Assembly: GCF_002505485.1 (NCBI RefSeq)
Contig: NZ_DAVG01000073.1
Location: 1-38,537 of the forward strand
Source of the DNA: Methanosarcina sp. UBA5
GTDB lineage: Archaea; Halobacteriota; Methanosarcinia; Methanosarcinales; Methanosarcinaceae
Direction of reading: 5' to 3'
Length of the DNA: 38,537 nt
Position 1 is the stretch's first letter; each line of letters opens with the position of its first letter. Below are positions 7,807 to 17,095 of this stretch, piece after piece. A program made the position numbers and the translations under genes. The notes under the pieces are model-generated. The model had not been told where the DNA came from, made no database searches, and saw nothing but the letters and a program-made list of their open reading frames with translations.

Positions 7807-10800
7807 TCAGTTACTAACTACAATATATCTGGACCTGGTTTCAGTACTGCTGCTTTCCGAATTATCTACAGTTAAACTAAGAGTATATCGTCCTGTTTTA
7901 CTGTATACGTATACGGGATTCTTTTCTGTTGAAGTATTTCCATCTCCAAAATCCCATTTCCATGCAATTGGTGATCCAGTACTATTGTCAGTAAAACTGA
8001 CATTAAGCGGTGAGGGCCCTGAAGTTGGAGATGCTGAAAAGGCAGCTACAAGGGAATTTGAAGCTGCAATATAGCCGGTTTTTGTCAATGCACTATTACC
8101 GTTTTCATTACTTGCTGTCAATGTAACAGAATATAGTCCTGATTCATTGTATCTATGTACAGGATTCTTTTCCGTTGAATTACTCACATCTCCAAAATCC
8201 CATTTCCATGCGGTTGGCGATCCTGCGCTCTTGTCGGTAAAATTAACAGAAAGAGGCACTTTTCCTGAAGTAGGGGATGCCGAAAAACTGGTAACAGGAG
8301 CATTTAAAATATTTGAGATAGCAATATAGCCGGTTTTTATCAAGGCATTACTACCGTTTGCGTTACTTGCTGTCAATGTAACAGAATATAGTCCTGATTT
8401 ATTGTATGTATGTACAGGATTCTTTTCTGTTGAAATATTCTCGTCTCCAAAAGCCCATTTCCATGACGTTGGAAATCCTGTGCTCTGGTCAGTAAAACCA
8501 ACAGTAAGTGGGACTTTCCCTGAAATAGGAGATGCAGAGAAGCTGGCAACAGGACCAGCTAAAACGCTTGACACAATAACACAGTTGTATTTTGTCAACG
8601 CATTACTGCCGTTTGCATCACTTGCTGTCAATGTAACAGAGTATCGTCCTGATTTATTATATGTATGTACAGGATTTTTTTCTGTTGAAATGTTCCTGTC
8701 TCCAAAATCCCATTTCCATGCAGTTGGTGACCCCATGCTCTGGTCAGTAAAATGAGCAGTAAGAGGCATGCTTCCTGAAGTGGGAGACACAGAGAAAACG
8801 GCCGCAGGAGGAGCTAAAACGTTTGATACATAGATATAGCTGGATTTTGTCAAGGCATTACTACCGTTTGCGTTACTTGCTGTCAATGTAACAGAGTATC
8901 GTCCTGATTTATTGTATGTGTGTGCAGGATTCTTTTCTGTTGAATATGTTCCATCTCCAAAACTCCATTTCCATGCAGCTGGTGACCCTATGCTCTGGTC
9001 AGTAAAACTAACAATAATAGGCATACTTCCTACAGTTGAAGTTGCTGAAAAAGCAGTGACAGGGACAATATAGCCTGGATTCGATACCACACTGCCGTTC
9101 TCAGAGATTACACTTATATAGCTTGCTCTCTGCACCTTATCGCTGCCTTCCTCATTAGTTGTCGTCAGAGCAACAGTATAATTCCCTGATTTATTGTATG
9201 TGTGTACAGGGTTCTTTTCTGTTGAATTACTTCCATCTCCGAAATTCCATTTCCACGAGGTTGGCGATCCGGTGCTCTGGTCGGTAAAACTAACAGTAAA
9301 AGGAGTTTTTCCTGAAGCAGGGGATGCAAAGAATTTGGAGACAGGAGTGCTGTTTGAAACGTTTGAGACGACAGCAATATAGCCGGTTTTTGTCAGCGCA
9401 TTACTGCCGTTTGCATTACTCACTGTCAATTTAACAGAGTATAGCCCTGATTCATTGTATGTGTGTACAGGGTTCTTTTCTGTTGAATTACTTCCATCTC
9501 CGAAATTCCATTTCCACGAGGTTGGCGATCCGGTGCTCTGGTCAGTAAAACTAACAGTAAGAGGCGCTTGTCCTGAAGTAGGGGACGCAGAAAAAGAAGC
9601 AACAGGAATATTTAAAGTGCTTGAGACAGCAATATAGCCGGTTTTTGTCAAGGCATTACTGCCTTTTTCATTACTGGCTGTCAATGTTACAGAATAAAGT
9701 CCTGATTTGTTGAACGTGTGCACAGGATTCTTTTCTGTTGAAGTGTTCCCATCTCCGAAATTCCATTTCCACACAGTTGTCGATCCAGTGCTCTGGCCGG
9801 TAAAATCAACTGTAAGAGGTACTTTTCCTGAAGTAAAGGATGCAGAGAAACTGGGGACAGGCGCATTTAAAACATTTGAAACAACAATATAGCCAGTTTT
9901 TGTTAGCTTATTGCTGCCGTCTGCATTACTTGCCGTCAATGTAACAGAGTATAATCCTGATTTGCTGTATGTATGTACAGGGTTCTTTCCGGTTGAATAT
10001 GTGCCGTCTCCAAAAGTCCACTTCGTTAAGGTTGGTGATCCTGTACTCTGGTCAGTAAAACTAACAGTAAGAGGTGCTTTTCCTGAGGTAGGGGACGCAG
10101 AAAAAGAAGCAACAGGAGCTTCATACCCGTTTGAAACAGTAAGATAACTGGATTTTGTTACTGCAGTCTTGTTTCCAGTTTCGTTTAATGTCAACGTAAC
10201 AGGATATTTTCCTGCATTTCTATATATATGCAAAGGGTTCTTTTCTGTTGAATTTGTCCCATCTCCAAAATCCCATTTCCATAAGGTTGGCGATCCTGTG
10301 CTCTCGTCAGTAAAACTAACACTAAGCGGAGTTTTTCCCGAAGTTGGGGATGCAGAAAATCCTGGCTGCGCTAGAACAGTTACTATGGCAAATTTTGAAT
10401 CAGTACCGTTTTTATTGTTTACTGTAAGCGTTACATTGTAATTTCCTGCTCTGGAGTAAATGTGTATTGGATTCTGTTGTATTGAACTCGATTCATCTCC
10501 AAAATTCCAGTTCCACCCATCTGCATTCTTCGAGAAATCCATAAACTGGACTGAAAGAGGAGCGTAACCAGACGTTATATTGCTGCTGAAATTTGCAACA
10601 GGATAAACTGGTTGTGCTGGGAGAGGACCAATAAACTGACCGAAAGCAATAGGGTTGAAACCCGTGTTTACTGTAGCTGTAACCTTGTTTGTATTAGTAT
10701 CAATTACAGAAGCAGTATTTCCAAAATTACTGTCATCGCCGGAGTTTGCTACATATACCTTTGTTCCATCCGGGGTGACTGCAATTCCGTAAGGATTTTT

Positions 10801-12810
10801 CCCGACTTTCACAGTCGCTATAACAGTTTTTGTTGCTGTATCAATTACCGAGACATTGTTGCTGCCTTCATTTACCACATACACTTTTGTTCCATCAGGA
10901 GTTACTGCAATTCCCATAGGCCATTTTCCCATAGGCACTGTGGCTATAACAGTGTTTGAACTGGCATCAATTATAGAAATAGTGTTACTTTCACAATTCG
11001 TCACATATAGTTCTTTTCCCGCCTGATTAACTGCAACTCCACAAGGGCCAGATCCAACTTCCACAGTCGCTATAACAGTGTTTGTACTGGCATCAATTAC
11101 AGAAACAGAGTTGCTATAACGGTTTGTAACATATACTTTTCTTCCATCCGGTGTGATTGCAATCCCTAATGGATTAACTCCTACAGGCACTGTGGCTGTA
11201 ACAGTGTTTGTAGATGTGTCAATTACAGAGACACCTTTGATATCACGATCAGCCACATAAACTTTTTTTCCATCTGGAGAGACTGCAACTCCACAGGGAC
11301 TGTACTTATATCCTATATCTACAGTAGCTGTAACCCTGTTTATTGCTGTGTTAATTACAGAGACCGTACCCCTGTCGCCGTACTTGGTATTTGTCACATA
11401 TGCTTTTGTTCCATCCGGACTTACTGCAGCTCCAAAAGGCTCGGTTCCCACGGGCACCGTGGCTGTAAGGGTGTTGTTTCCTGTGTTAATTACAGAAACA
11501 GTGTTGCTGTTGAGATTCGTGATAAATGCGTATGAAGGCGCAGGAGAACCTTTAGGTACAACATTTACTGTAGCAAACTTTGAATCTGTGCCGTTTGAGT
11601 TACTTACTGTCAGGCTAACAGTGTAGATTCCTGCTGCAGAATAGGTATGAGTGGGGTTCTGCTTTGTTGAACCAGACCCGTCTCCAAAGTCCCAGATCCA
11701 TTTGGTTGAATTCTTTGAGAGATCTGTAAACTGCACAGGTATTGAAAGGAAAACGTAATCTGATGTGATGTTGCTGCTGAAGTTCGCTAAAGGATAAACT
11801 GGTTGTACCGGAACAGAACCTACAGACTGACCTGAAGCATAAGGACTGTTTCCTACAAGCATCGTGGCTGTAACAGTGTTAGTCGCAGTGTCAATTACAG
11901 AGACAGTGTTATAGAAGTTGATTGCTACGTACAGTTTTTTTCCATCCGGGGTGACTGCAATTCCTACAGGATCGGGGCCTACAGGTATCGTAGCTGTAAT
12001 TTTGTTTGTTGCCGTGTCAATTACAGAAACAGTGCTGAAATATTCAGCGTTATTAGTCACGTACACCTTTTTTCCATATGGATTGACTGCAACTCCAGAA
12101 GGAACTCCCACTACCTTCACTGTGTTTGTAACACTGTTTGTTGCCGTGTCAATTACAGAGATGCTCCCGCCATCGGAGTTCGCCACGTACACTCTAATTC
12201 CATCTGGTGTGACCGCAATTTCCTTAGGCCCTCTTCCTACGGATACTGTGGTTATAACAGCTTTTGTGGCAGTGTCAATTATAGAGACTGTATTGTCCCC
12301 ATAATTTGTTACATAGATCTTTTTTCCATCAGGACTTAACGCTACTCCCTCAGGATATTTTCCGGTATTCACTGTACTTACAACAGTATTTGCGGTGGTA
12401 TCAATTACAGAAACATTATTGCTATAACGGTTTGCCGCGTATACCTTTTTTCCGTTAGGGCTGACTGCAACCCCTTGAGGAGAATTTCCTACAGGTACCG
12501 TGGCTATAACATTATTCGTTGCTGTGTCGATTATAGATACATCATTGCTATGAGCATTTACCACGTAAACCTTTGTTCCATTCGGATTAATTACAGCTCC
12601 AGTAGGGTTAGATCCTACAGATATCGTAGCTGTAACTTTATTTGTGGTTGTGTCAATTACAGAGACACTGTTACTCTCTGCATTTGTAATGTATGCAAAT
12701 GGCGAAGCATCTGCGATACTCACCAACATTAAAAAAGCAAATGCCGCTATCCCCAAGACTATATAGAAAGTCTGCCCCCTAAACATTTTATTACATCTTA
12801 TTCCTTTCAT
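7807..12810 (-). CDS. secreted YVTN beta-propeller / PKD surface protein
   Basis: A 1667-residue exported protein. A signal peptide (residues about 1-35, hydrophobic IVLGIAAFAFLMLVSIADA) is followed by seven YVTN-type blades (about 36-335, consensus KVYVTN..SNTVSVIDTATN.V.ATV.VG..P.GVAV.PDG) and one PKD domain. A second set of seven blades (about 427-720) and eleven more PKD domains of about 85 residues follow (WKW(D/N)FGDG.(N/T)STEKNP.HTY). Such proteins form the surface coat or adhesins of Methanosarcina. The C-terminus ends directly after the last PKD strand (YIVVSN) with no transmembrane or PGF-type anchor, so attachment must be by other means. ATG 12810 has a GGGGGT ribosome-binding site. 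DNA of neighbouring PKD units is locally identical, indicating recent duplication or conversion. Exact ligand unknown. Confidence 0.95.
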   Translation of the reverse strand: MKGIRCNKMFRGQTFYIVLGIAAFAFLMLVSIADASPFAYITNAESNSVSVIDTTTNKVTATISVGSNPTGAVINPNGTKVYVVNAHSNDVSIIDTATNNVIATVPVGNSPQGVAVSPNGKKVYAANRYSNNVSVIDTTANTVVSTVNTGKYPEGVALSPDGKKIYVTNYGDNTVSIIDTATKAVITTVSVGRGPKEIAVTPDGIRVYVANSDGGSISVIDTATNSVTNTVKVVGVPSGVAVNPYGKKVYVTNNAEYFSTVSVIDTATNKITATIPVGPDPVGIAVTPDGKKLYVAINFYNTVSVIDTATNTVTATMLVGNSPYASGQSVGSVPVQPVYPLANFSSNITSDYVFLSIPVQFTDLSKNSTKWIWDFGDGSGSTKQNPTHTYSAAGIYTVSLTVSNSNGTDSKFATVNVVPKGSPAPSYAFITNLNSNTVSVINTGNNTLTATVPVGTEPFGAAVSPDGTKAYVTNTKYGDRGTVSVINTAINRVTATVDIGYKYSPCGVAVSPDGKKVYVADRDIKGVSVIDTSTNTVTATVPVGVNPLGIAITPDGRKVYVTNRYSNSVSVIDASTNTVIATVEVGSGPCGVAVNQAGKELYVTNCESNTISIIDASSNTVIATVPMGKWPMGIAVTPDGTKVYVVNEGSNNVSVIDTATKTVIATVKVGKNPYGIAVTPDGTKVYVANSGDDSNFGNTASVIDTNTNKVTATVNTGFNPIAFGQFIGPLPAQPVYPVANFSSNITSGYAPLSVQFMDFSKNADGWNWNFGDESSSIQQNPIHIYSRAGNYNVTLTVNNKNGTDSKFAIVTVLAQPGFSASPTSGKTPLSVSFTDESTGSPTLWKWDFGDGTNSTEKNPLHIYRNAGKYPVTLTLNETGNKTAVTKSSYLTVSNGYEAPVASFSASPTSGKAPLTVSFTDQSTGSPTLTKWTFGDGTYSTGKNPVHTYSKSGLYSVTLTASNADGSNKLTKTGYIVVSNVLNAPVPSFSASFTSGKVPLTVDFTGQSTGSTTVWKWNFGDGNTSTEKNPVHTFNKSGLYSVTLTASNEKGSNALTKTGYIAVSSTLNIPVASFSASPTSGQAPLTVSFTDQSTGSPTSWKWNFGDGSNSTEKNPVHTYNESGLYSVKLTVSNANGSNALTKTGYIAVVSNVSNSTPVSKFFASPASGKTPFTVSFTDQSTGSPTSWKWNFGDGSNSTEKNPVHTYNKSGNYTVALTTTNEEGSDKVQRASYISVISENGSVVSNPGYIVPVTAFSATSTVGSMPIIVSFTDQSIGSPAAWKWSFGDGTYSTEKNPAHTYNKSGRYSVTLTASNANGSNALTKSSYIYVSNVLAPPAAVFSVSPTSGSMPLTAHFTDQSMGSPTAWKWDFGDRNISTEKNPVHTYNKSGRYSVTLTASDANGSNALTKYNCVIVSSVLAGPVASFSASPISGKVPLTVGFTDQSTGFPTSWKWAFGDENISTEKNPVHTYNKSGLYSVTLTASNANGSNALIKTGYIAISNILNAPVTSFSASPTSGKVPLSVNFTDKSAGSPTAWKWDFGDVSNSTEKNPVHRYNESGLYSVTLTASNENGNSALTKTGYIAASNSLVAAFSASPTSGPSPLNVSFTDNSTGSPIAWKWDFGDGNTSTEKNPVYVYSKTGRYTLSLTVDNSESSSTETRSRYIVVSN

Positions 12811-13430
12811 TTTAGACCCCCAGTATAAATATTAAGTTTGTGAGAATTTTGAAGAATCTTGAAGTTTGACAGGTTATAAAGGATAATATAGCAATTCGTT
12901 GAACCCAGAGTTTTTTGGGTTAAGTTGATTATCGCAATCAGTATCGTAATCAGGTGCGGCTATAAAAACGACCAAGTAAAGAATATTTCATAGAACTCTG
13001 TAAAATAGTTGTAAATTAAAAGATAATAATTTTTCCTCTATTAACCGACAGGCTTGATAAAAAACTCTCCTTTTAGGATTCATAATTGAATTTTTATATT
13101 ATAATAAGCATTATTATCATTTAAAAATTTAAAAAACTAGACTTCTGAACTCGAAAATTATTTCCTGAACCAAGAGTTACGAGAAATCAAAAAGTTTCTA
13201 TTCATAAACTAACTTTAAGCAGATATACATAAAGTATACCCCTTGCAGATAACTTTGTAGTTTTCAAATTTCAATTTTAGATCTGGCACATTGAAGCTGA
13301 TTTTAAATTTTTAGATATAATAAGTGCCCAATGAAACTGAAAGTCTTTAGTAACATCCAGCCTGTAAAACAATATTTTATAATTAGAAAAATTAGAAAAA
13401 GAGCCTGCTGTAAGAAGACAGGTAAAGAAA
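12811..13430. other. 620-bp AT-rich spacer
   Basis: Apart from the surface-protein promoter near 12872 and a small AACCCA/TGGGTT hairpin at 12902-12921, I see no gene, RNA or repeat. The composition is very AT-rich, typical of Methanosarcina spacers. Confidence 0.4.
12872..12882 (-). promoter_or_regulatory. TATA box of the surface-protein gene
   Basis: Read on the reverse strand, CCTTTATAACC is a good archaeal TATA element. It predicts a start near 12850 and a leader of about 40 bases that contains the GGGGGT ribosome-binding site at about 12816-12821. Confidence 0.5.
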
Positions 13431-13805
13431 TTACTCATTTTCAATGCCTGCGTTTTCTCCTACTGCAAGCATGAGTTCTCCGTAAAGCAGCTTTTCCAGG
13501 GTTTCAGCTACGTACTTCCTTTGCTGATATTTCTGGATATCCTCATGCATTCTGAGGTCAGAGTCTACCTGGACTCGCACGAGAGCGAAATGAAAGGCTT
13601 TTTCATTCTTTATGGGGGCAGTGTAGAAAGCTTCCAGCAGGTAAGGGAGTTTGAGGGGGTCTTCTATAACTTCACTTAAAAGCAGCATCTCTTCAGGAAT
13701 ATCCTGACAGTGTGAAGATATATCTTTTTTTCCGGTAATAAGTTGCAGGTTTTTTTCTGAATATTTTTTCTCAAAGATAATAATTTCACCAATTATACTT
13801 CCCAC
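13431..13805 (-). CDS. hypothetical protein downstream of sufB
   Basis: A 124-residue, mostly acidic and helical protein with no motif that I recognise. The first 45 residues contain a beta-like MGSIIGEIIIFEKKYSEKNLQLI. The middle has LPYLLEAFYTAPIKNEKAFHFALVRVQVDSD, and the C-terminus is a helix KYVAETLEKLLYGELMLAVGE. The start is a GTG inside AGAGGTG, the first possible start after an in-frame stop. It lies about 100 bases downstream of sufB on the same strand, separated by a terminator-like hairpin, so it may be separately expressed. One cysteine only; no signal peptide. Function unknown. Confidence 0.6.
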   Translation of the reverse strand: MGSIIGEIIIFEKKYSEKNLQLITGKKDISSHCQDIPEEMLLLSEVIEDPLKLPYLLEAFYTAPIKNEKAFHFALVRVQVDSDLRMHEDIQKYQQRKYVAETLEKLLYGELMLAVGENAGIENE

Positions 13806-13886
13806 CTCTTACTCAAATTAAATTTCGGACCCCGAGAGTTCCCGGGATAAACTGCCGGCATTTCCTGACTGACTAATAGCCTGTAA

Positions 13887-13921
13887 AAGGGAATATGAAG
13901 GCTTCAGGCCAGCATTCCCTT
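13887..13921 (-). terminator. hairpin at the end of sufB
   Basis: On the transcribed (minus) strand AAGGGAAT pairs with ATTCCCTT across a 19-base loop and is followed by TTTT, a terminator-like arrangement. The stem spans the sufB stop codon (13904-13906). It probably ends or attenuates the cob-suf transcript before the small downstream gene. Confidence 0.5.
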
Positions 13922-14866
13922 TACAATAGTGTCAATAGCATCATCTTCTTCAAGGCCGCGGGCCATGAGGGTTTCGACTTCCTTTTTGTCCACACATCCA
14001 ATTGCAGCCTCGTGGGTTACCTTGGCCAGAGGATTATCAACGCGTATAATCGGGACAGCTTCGGCTTTTGCATTGCCCTGGATGACCTCCAAGCAGTCCA
14101 CGTGTCCTCTGGATCTTGGGGCATGGCCTTCAGTAATTCCCCTGAATTCAGACTCTGCATTTTCGGTAATTGCCAGTCGACTTTTGATTACACTTCTGGC
14201 ATTTTCCCCATTAAGGGACACTTTTTCCATGATTCTTATTTTGTCATCCTTTTTCCCGTAAACCTTGGTAACCATTTCACAGACAGAGTCTTTTTCGGCA
14301 TCCACGTCATAGTCGAATTCGAGAGATCCTACCCTTCCCGAAACCAGGGAGAAATTATTATAATAACTGCCGCCTTCCTCTATCTTTACCTTGGCTCTAG
14401 GAATCACCTGAGCTCCTCCATATGGTCCGTGGAAGTGAGTTTCTGTGTACTTTAATGAGGCATTCTTCCCTACATGCATTTGAGCTTCCATTCTATGGAT
14501 AATCTTTATAGCATTAGGGAATGTACAGTGAGCAACGAGTTCAACAGCCGCGTCTTCTTCGGCTACGAAATTCATCATTATTTCCTGGAGTCCATCTTGA
14601 GGAATAAGCCCAAAGCAAAGGTGGACAGGATGTGGAATTTTGTACCCTTTCTTAATGGTCAGTTTAACATCCACTCCATGTTCGGTCTCTTGAGTTTCGA
14701 GCACAATCCCCTCTACCCCATTCGCATTAAGCACTTTACTTCCGCTTATCACAAGGCTTGCAAGCTCATGGTCATGCAGAACTGCAGCATCTCCCCCGGC
14801 TGCCGAATAGGCTGCATCCATATCTTTTATTTCACTGGGAAGCGTATTAAGAGTTATCTGGCTCAT
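13904..14866 (-). CDS. sufB: SufB/SufD-type Fe-S cluster scaffold
   Basis: A 320-residue SufBD-family protein, much shorter than bacterial SufB (about 490), as usual for methanogens. Recognisable parts are the beta-helix segments VELVAHCTFPNA, ASLKYTETHFHGPYGGAQVIPRAKV, and the C-terminal SRGHVDCLEVIQGNAKAEAVPIIRVDNPLAKVTHEAAIGCVDKKEVETLMARGLEEDDA, where the conserved histidine and cysteines lie. With SufC it forms the ATP-driven scaffold that assembles Fe-S clusters (the minimal two-gene SUF/SMS system). The ATG at 14866 is chosen because it lies 2 bases after the sufC stop. An upstream start at 14914 would overlap sufC by 46 bases and add non-family residues. Confidence 0.92.
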   Translation of the reverse strand: MSQITLNTLPSEIKDMDAAYSAAGGDAAVLHDHELASLVISGSKVLNANGVEGIVLETQETEHGVDVKLTIKKGYKIPHPVHLCFGLIPQDGLQEIMMNFVAEEDAAVELVAHCTFPNAIKIIHRMEAQMHVGKNASLKYTETHFHGPYGGAQVIPRAKVKIEEGGSYYNNFSLVSGRVGSLEFDYDVDAEKDSVCEMVTKVYGKKDDKIRIMEKVSLNGENARSVIKSRLAITENAESEFRGITEGHAPRSRGHVDCLEVIQGNAKAEAVPIIRVDNPLAKVTHEAAIGCVDKKEVETLMARGLEEDDAIDTIVKGMLA

Positions 14867-14868
14867 TT

Positions 14869-15609
14869 TTAGGCCGCCTTTGGTGGGGATACTCTGCTGT
14901 CGCACGGTATGCACCTGTTTTTGAAGAATTCACTTATTTCCAGGGGGTCTCCGCTCCTGAGAATAACCCCTTCGCACATAAGGGACGCTTTATCGGAAGC
15001 GGCTGCAATTTCCTTCCTGTGTGTTATTACAAGTACCGAGGCGCCATTTTCCTTAAAAGTCTGGATCAGATTTACGATTTCCTTTAAGGAAACAACATCA
15101 ATTCCGGAATCGGGCTCGTCGAGAATCGCAAGCTTTGGTTTCATTGTAATTATGGAAGCAAGTTCTATGCGTTTTCTTTCGCCTCCACTGAGCGCCTCTC
15201 CAACTTCCCTATCCAGGTATTTTTCAGGTTTAAGGTCGACTTTCCTCAAGGCTTCTTTAAGCTCTTCTTCAGTGACGCCTCCATCACCTTTTGCCCCGAT
15301 TGCCAGGTAATCCCTGACCTTCAACCCTTCAAAGCGGGCAGGCTCCTGCCAGGCTAGGGTAATGCCTTTTTTTGCACGTTCGGTTATTGAAAGTTTTGTA
15401 ATATCTTCCCCATTAAAGATGAGGCTGCCTTCATCCTGTTCATAACCCTGGAGTCCCATCAGGGTGTAGGCAAGGGTACTTTTTCCGGCACCGTTTGCGC
15501 CGATAATGCTGTGAATTTCCCGGTCGCCTACCTCAAGATTAACCCCTCGCAGGATTTTTTTCCCATCACGGCTCAGCACCAGGTTTTTTACGGATAAAAT
15601 ATACGACAC
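14869..15609 (-). CDS. sufC: SufC ATPase of Fe-S cluster assembly
   Basis: A 246-residue ABC-type ATPase without membrane domain: Walker A GANGAGKST (about residues 37-45), Q-loop LAWQEPARF, signature LSGGERKR, Walker B LAILDEPDSGIDV, and switch histidine VITH. The insertions and the DEPDSGID variant are characteristic of SufC. It powers the SufB scaffold encoded 2 bases downstream. The start is GTG at 15609 within AGAGGTG, so the likely ribosome-binding sequence overlaps the start codon, an oddity shared with the gene at 13805. It follows cobY by 13 bases and is probably co-transcribed with the cobamide genes. Confidence 0.95.
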   Translation of the reverse strand: MSYILSVKNLVLSRDGKKILRGVNLEVGDREIHSIIGANGAGKSTLAYTLMGLQGYEQDEGSLIFNGEDITKLSITERAKKGITLAWQEPARFEGLKVRDYLAIGAKGDGGVTEEELKEALRKVDLKPEKYLDREVGEALSGGERKRIELASIITMKPKLAILDEPDSGIDVVSLKEIVNLIQTFKENGASVLVITHRKEIAAASDKASLMCEGVILRSGDPLEISEFFKNRCIPCDSRVSPPKAA

Positions 15610-15622
15610 CTCTATAAGTTTT

Positions 15623-16234
15623 TTAGTATTGGCTCTGCAGCAGATCCTTGCAGTGCTGCAAATCCTTAACGGTATTTACATTTATTGCTAGTTTGGGATT
15701 ATCAAGTATCAGATTAAAGTCTTCCTGTTCTTTTCGGATTTGAGAACTATCCAAAATATTAATTCCTGCCGGTACTATCAGCTTCCCATCCTTGTTAAAG
15801 ACCGTGTCCGGCCTGATTCCGGCTCCTTTGCAGACATTGATAGGGACATATACCGAAAGCGCCGGCTTTCCTTCTTCCTTATATTTCTCTATTATCGAAT
15901 CTATAAGCTCAGGGTTTATCAGGGGAAGGTCTGACATAATAATCATTACAGGCCCAACCGTTTCTGCGGTTTCAACCGCATGGATCATATCCCCTACATA
16001 GTTTCCGCCAAAAGTCCTGATTACACGGACTTCTCCTTTGTAGCGTTCCTGAATCATAATTTCGGTCCTGGGGGTAACAGGTGAGACCGCTACAAAAACC
16101 CTATTTATGTTCTTTGAGGCCCTGAGGGTATCTATCACGTAGGCTATAAGTGGTTTTCCAAGCAATTCAACACATGGCTTTTCCCCCATTCCAAGTCTCT
16201 GTCCGAACCCCCCTGCCATTACAATAGCGTCCAT
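15623..16234 (-). CDS. cobY: adenosylcobinamide-phosphate guanylyltransferase
   Basis: A 203-residue nucleotidyltransferase starting MDAIVMAGGFGQRLGMGEKPCVELLGKPLI, the GTP-binding signature of CobY, the archaeal non-homologous replacement for bacterial CobU transferase. It transfers GMP from GTP to adenosylcobinamide phosphate, giving AdoCbi-GDP. MIIMSDLPLINPELI is the metal-binding region and GAGIRPDTVF a later conserved segment. Its start overlaps the end of cobS by 16 bases, a tight operon arrangement, and CobS uses its product. The identification is supported both by sequence and by gene order. Confidence 0.94.
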   Translation of the reverse strand: MDAIVMAGGFGQRLGMGEKPCVELLGKPLIAYVIDTLRASKNINRVFVAVSPVTPRTEIMIQERYKGEVRVIRTFGGNYVGDMIHAVETAETVGPVMIIMSDLPLINPELIDSIIEKYKEEGKPALSVYVPINVCKGAGIRPDTVFNKDGKLIVPAGINILDSSQIRKEQEDFNLILDNPKLAINVNTVKDLQHCKDLLQSQY

Positions 16235-17061
16235 TTTAAACCTCCCATATATCCGTTCAATGAAAATTTCAGGAGAACTGCGAGAATAATGAGCGCAGTC
16301 ACTCGACCAATTTCGTTAGCAGTACCGATTCCATCGCCATTTAAACCACCGAAATGGGCATAGCTTCGGTTGAGAATCACCAGAGCTGAGATGCAGGCTC
16401 CAAGATAAGGCAACAGTCCTATCCACCCGAAAGGCAGAAAGCAAACGATGGCCCCGAATATGAATCCAATCAGAAAATTCTTTCTGGTTGCTCCGCGTAT
16501 AGTCATGGCTCCCAGGCCAGGGTAAGCCTGTTTTTCCTGCGGAGGTATGGGCTTCCCAAAGGCAGCAATAGTTAGCATGGACTGTTTTGCACTGACCTCT
16601 GCAATAAACATTGATGCAAACATTAAAACCTGAAGGTTAGAACCGAAAACAACGGGACCTTCTTCCTGGACTGCCCTTATCGAACCGTATAGAGTTAGTA
16701 ATAAGAGAATGCAGAAGGACACTCCTCCTGTCCCGATAGTTGTATCTTTCAGGGCCTTGATTTTTTTCTCAAGCGACCCATGCGCCATAAAACCGTCCCC
16801 TATGTCCGTGACTCCATCGAGGTGGTTAAAGCCTGTAATATAATATATGAATCCCATGATAAGAGCTGCAAGCACAGACCCAGGAAATATTACCTGCCCT
16901 ATATATGCAATTGCCCCTATCAGAAGCCCGAGTACGGCTCCCACAACAGGATAGAAATAGATTTTCTTCATGAGTTCGTCGATTCCTTCCATGCTGATTC
17001 CCACAGGAATCGTGGACAGGAAGCCAAATCCCGATTTAAAAGCGAGCAAATATGAATTCAT
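16219..17061 (-). CDS. cobS: adenosylcobinamide-GDP ribazoletransferase
   Basis: A 280-residue polytopic membrane protein of the CobS family. It joins AdoCbi-GDP to alpha-ribazole (phosphate) in the last step of cobamide assembly, at the membrane. Visible features are FKSGFGFLSTIPVG at the N-terminus, the acidic motif HLDGVTDIGDGFMAHGSLEKK, several hydrophobic helices, and the C-terminal GLNGDGIGTANEIGR. Length is normal. It lies between cobZ and cobY, both on the same strand. The ATG at 17061 starts 34 bases after the cobZ stop. Confidence 0.95.
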   Translation of the reverse strand: MNSYLLAFKSGFGFLSTIPVGISMEGIDELMKKIYFYPVVGAVLGLLIGAIAYIGQVIFPGSVLAALIMGFIYYITGFNHLDGVTDIGDGFMAHGSLEKKIKALKDTTIGTGGVSFCILLLLTLYGSIRAVQEEGPVVFGSNLQVLMFASMFIAEVSAKQSMLTIAAFGKPIPPQEKQAYPGLGAMTIRGATRKNFLIGFIFGAIVCFLPFGWIGLLPYLGACISALVILNRSYAHFGGLNGDGIGTANEIGRVTALIILAVLLKFSLNGYMGGLKWTLL

Positions 17062-17095
17062 CGCGTACCGCCTGTTTTTTAATCCTTTCCTTATA

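Noticed and set aside
8147..12732. Series of forward ORFs opposite the surface-protein gene with repeated CTGFFSVE segments
   Set aside because: They are antisense shadows of the PKD and YVTN repeats; their repetition merely mirrors the real gene.
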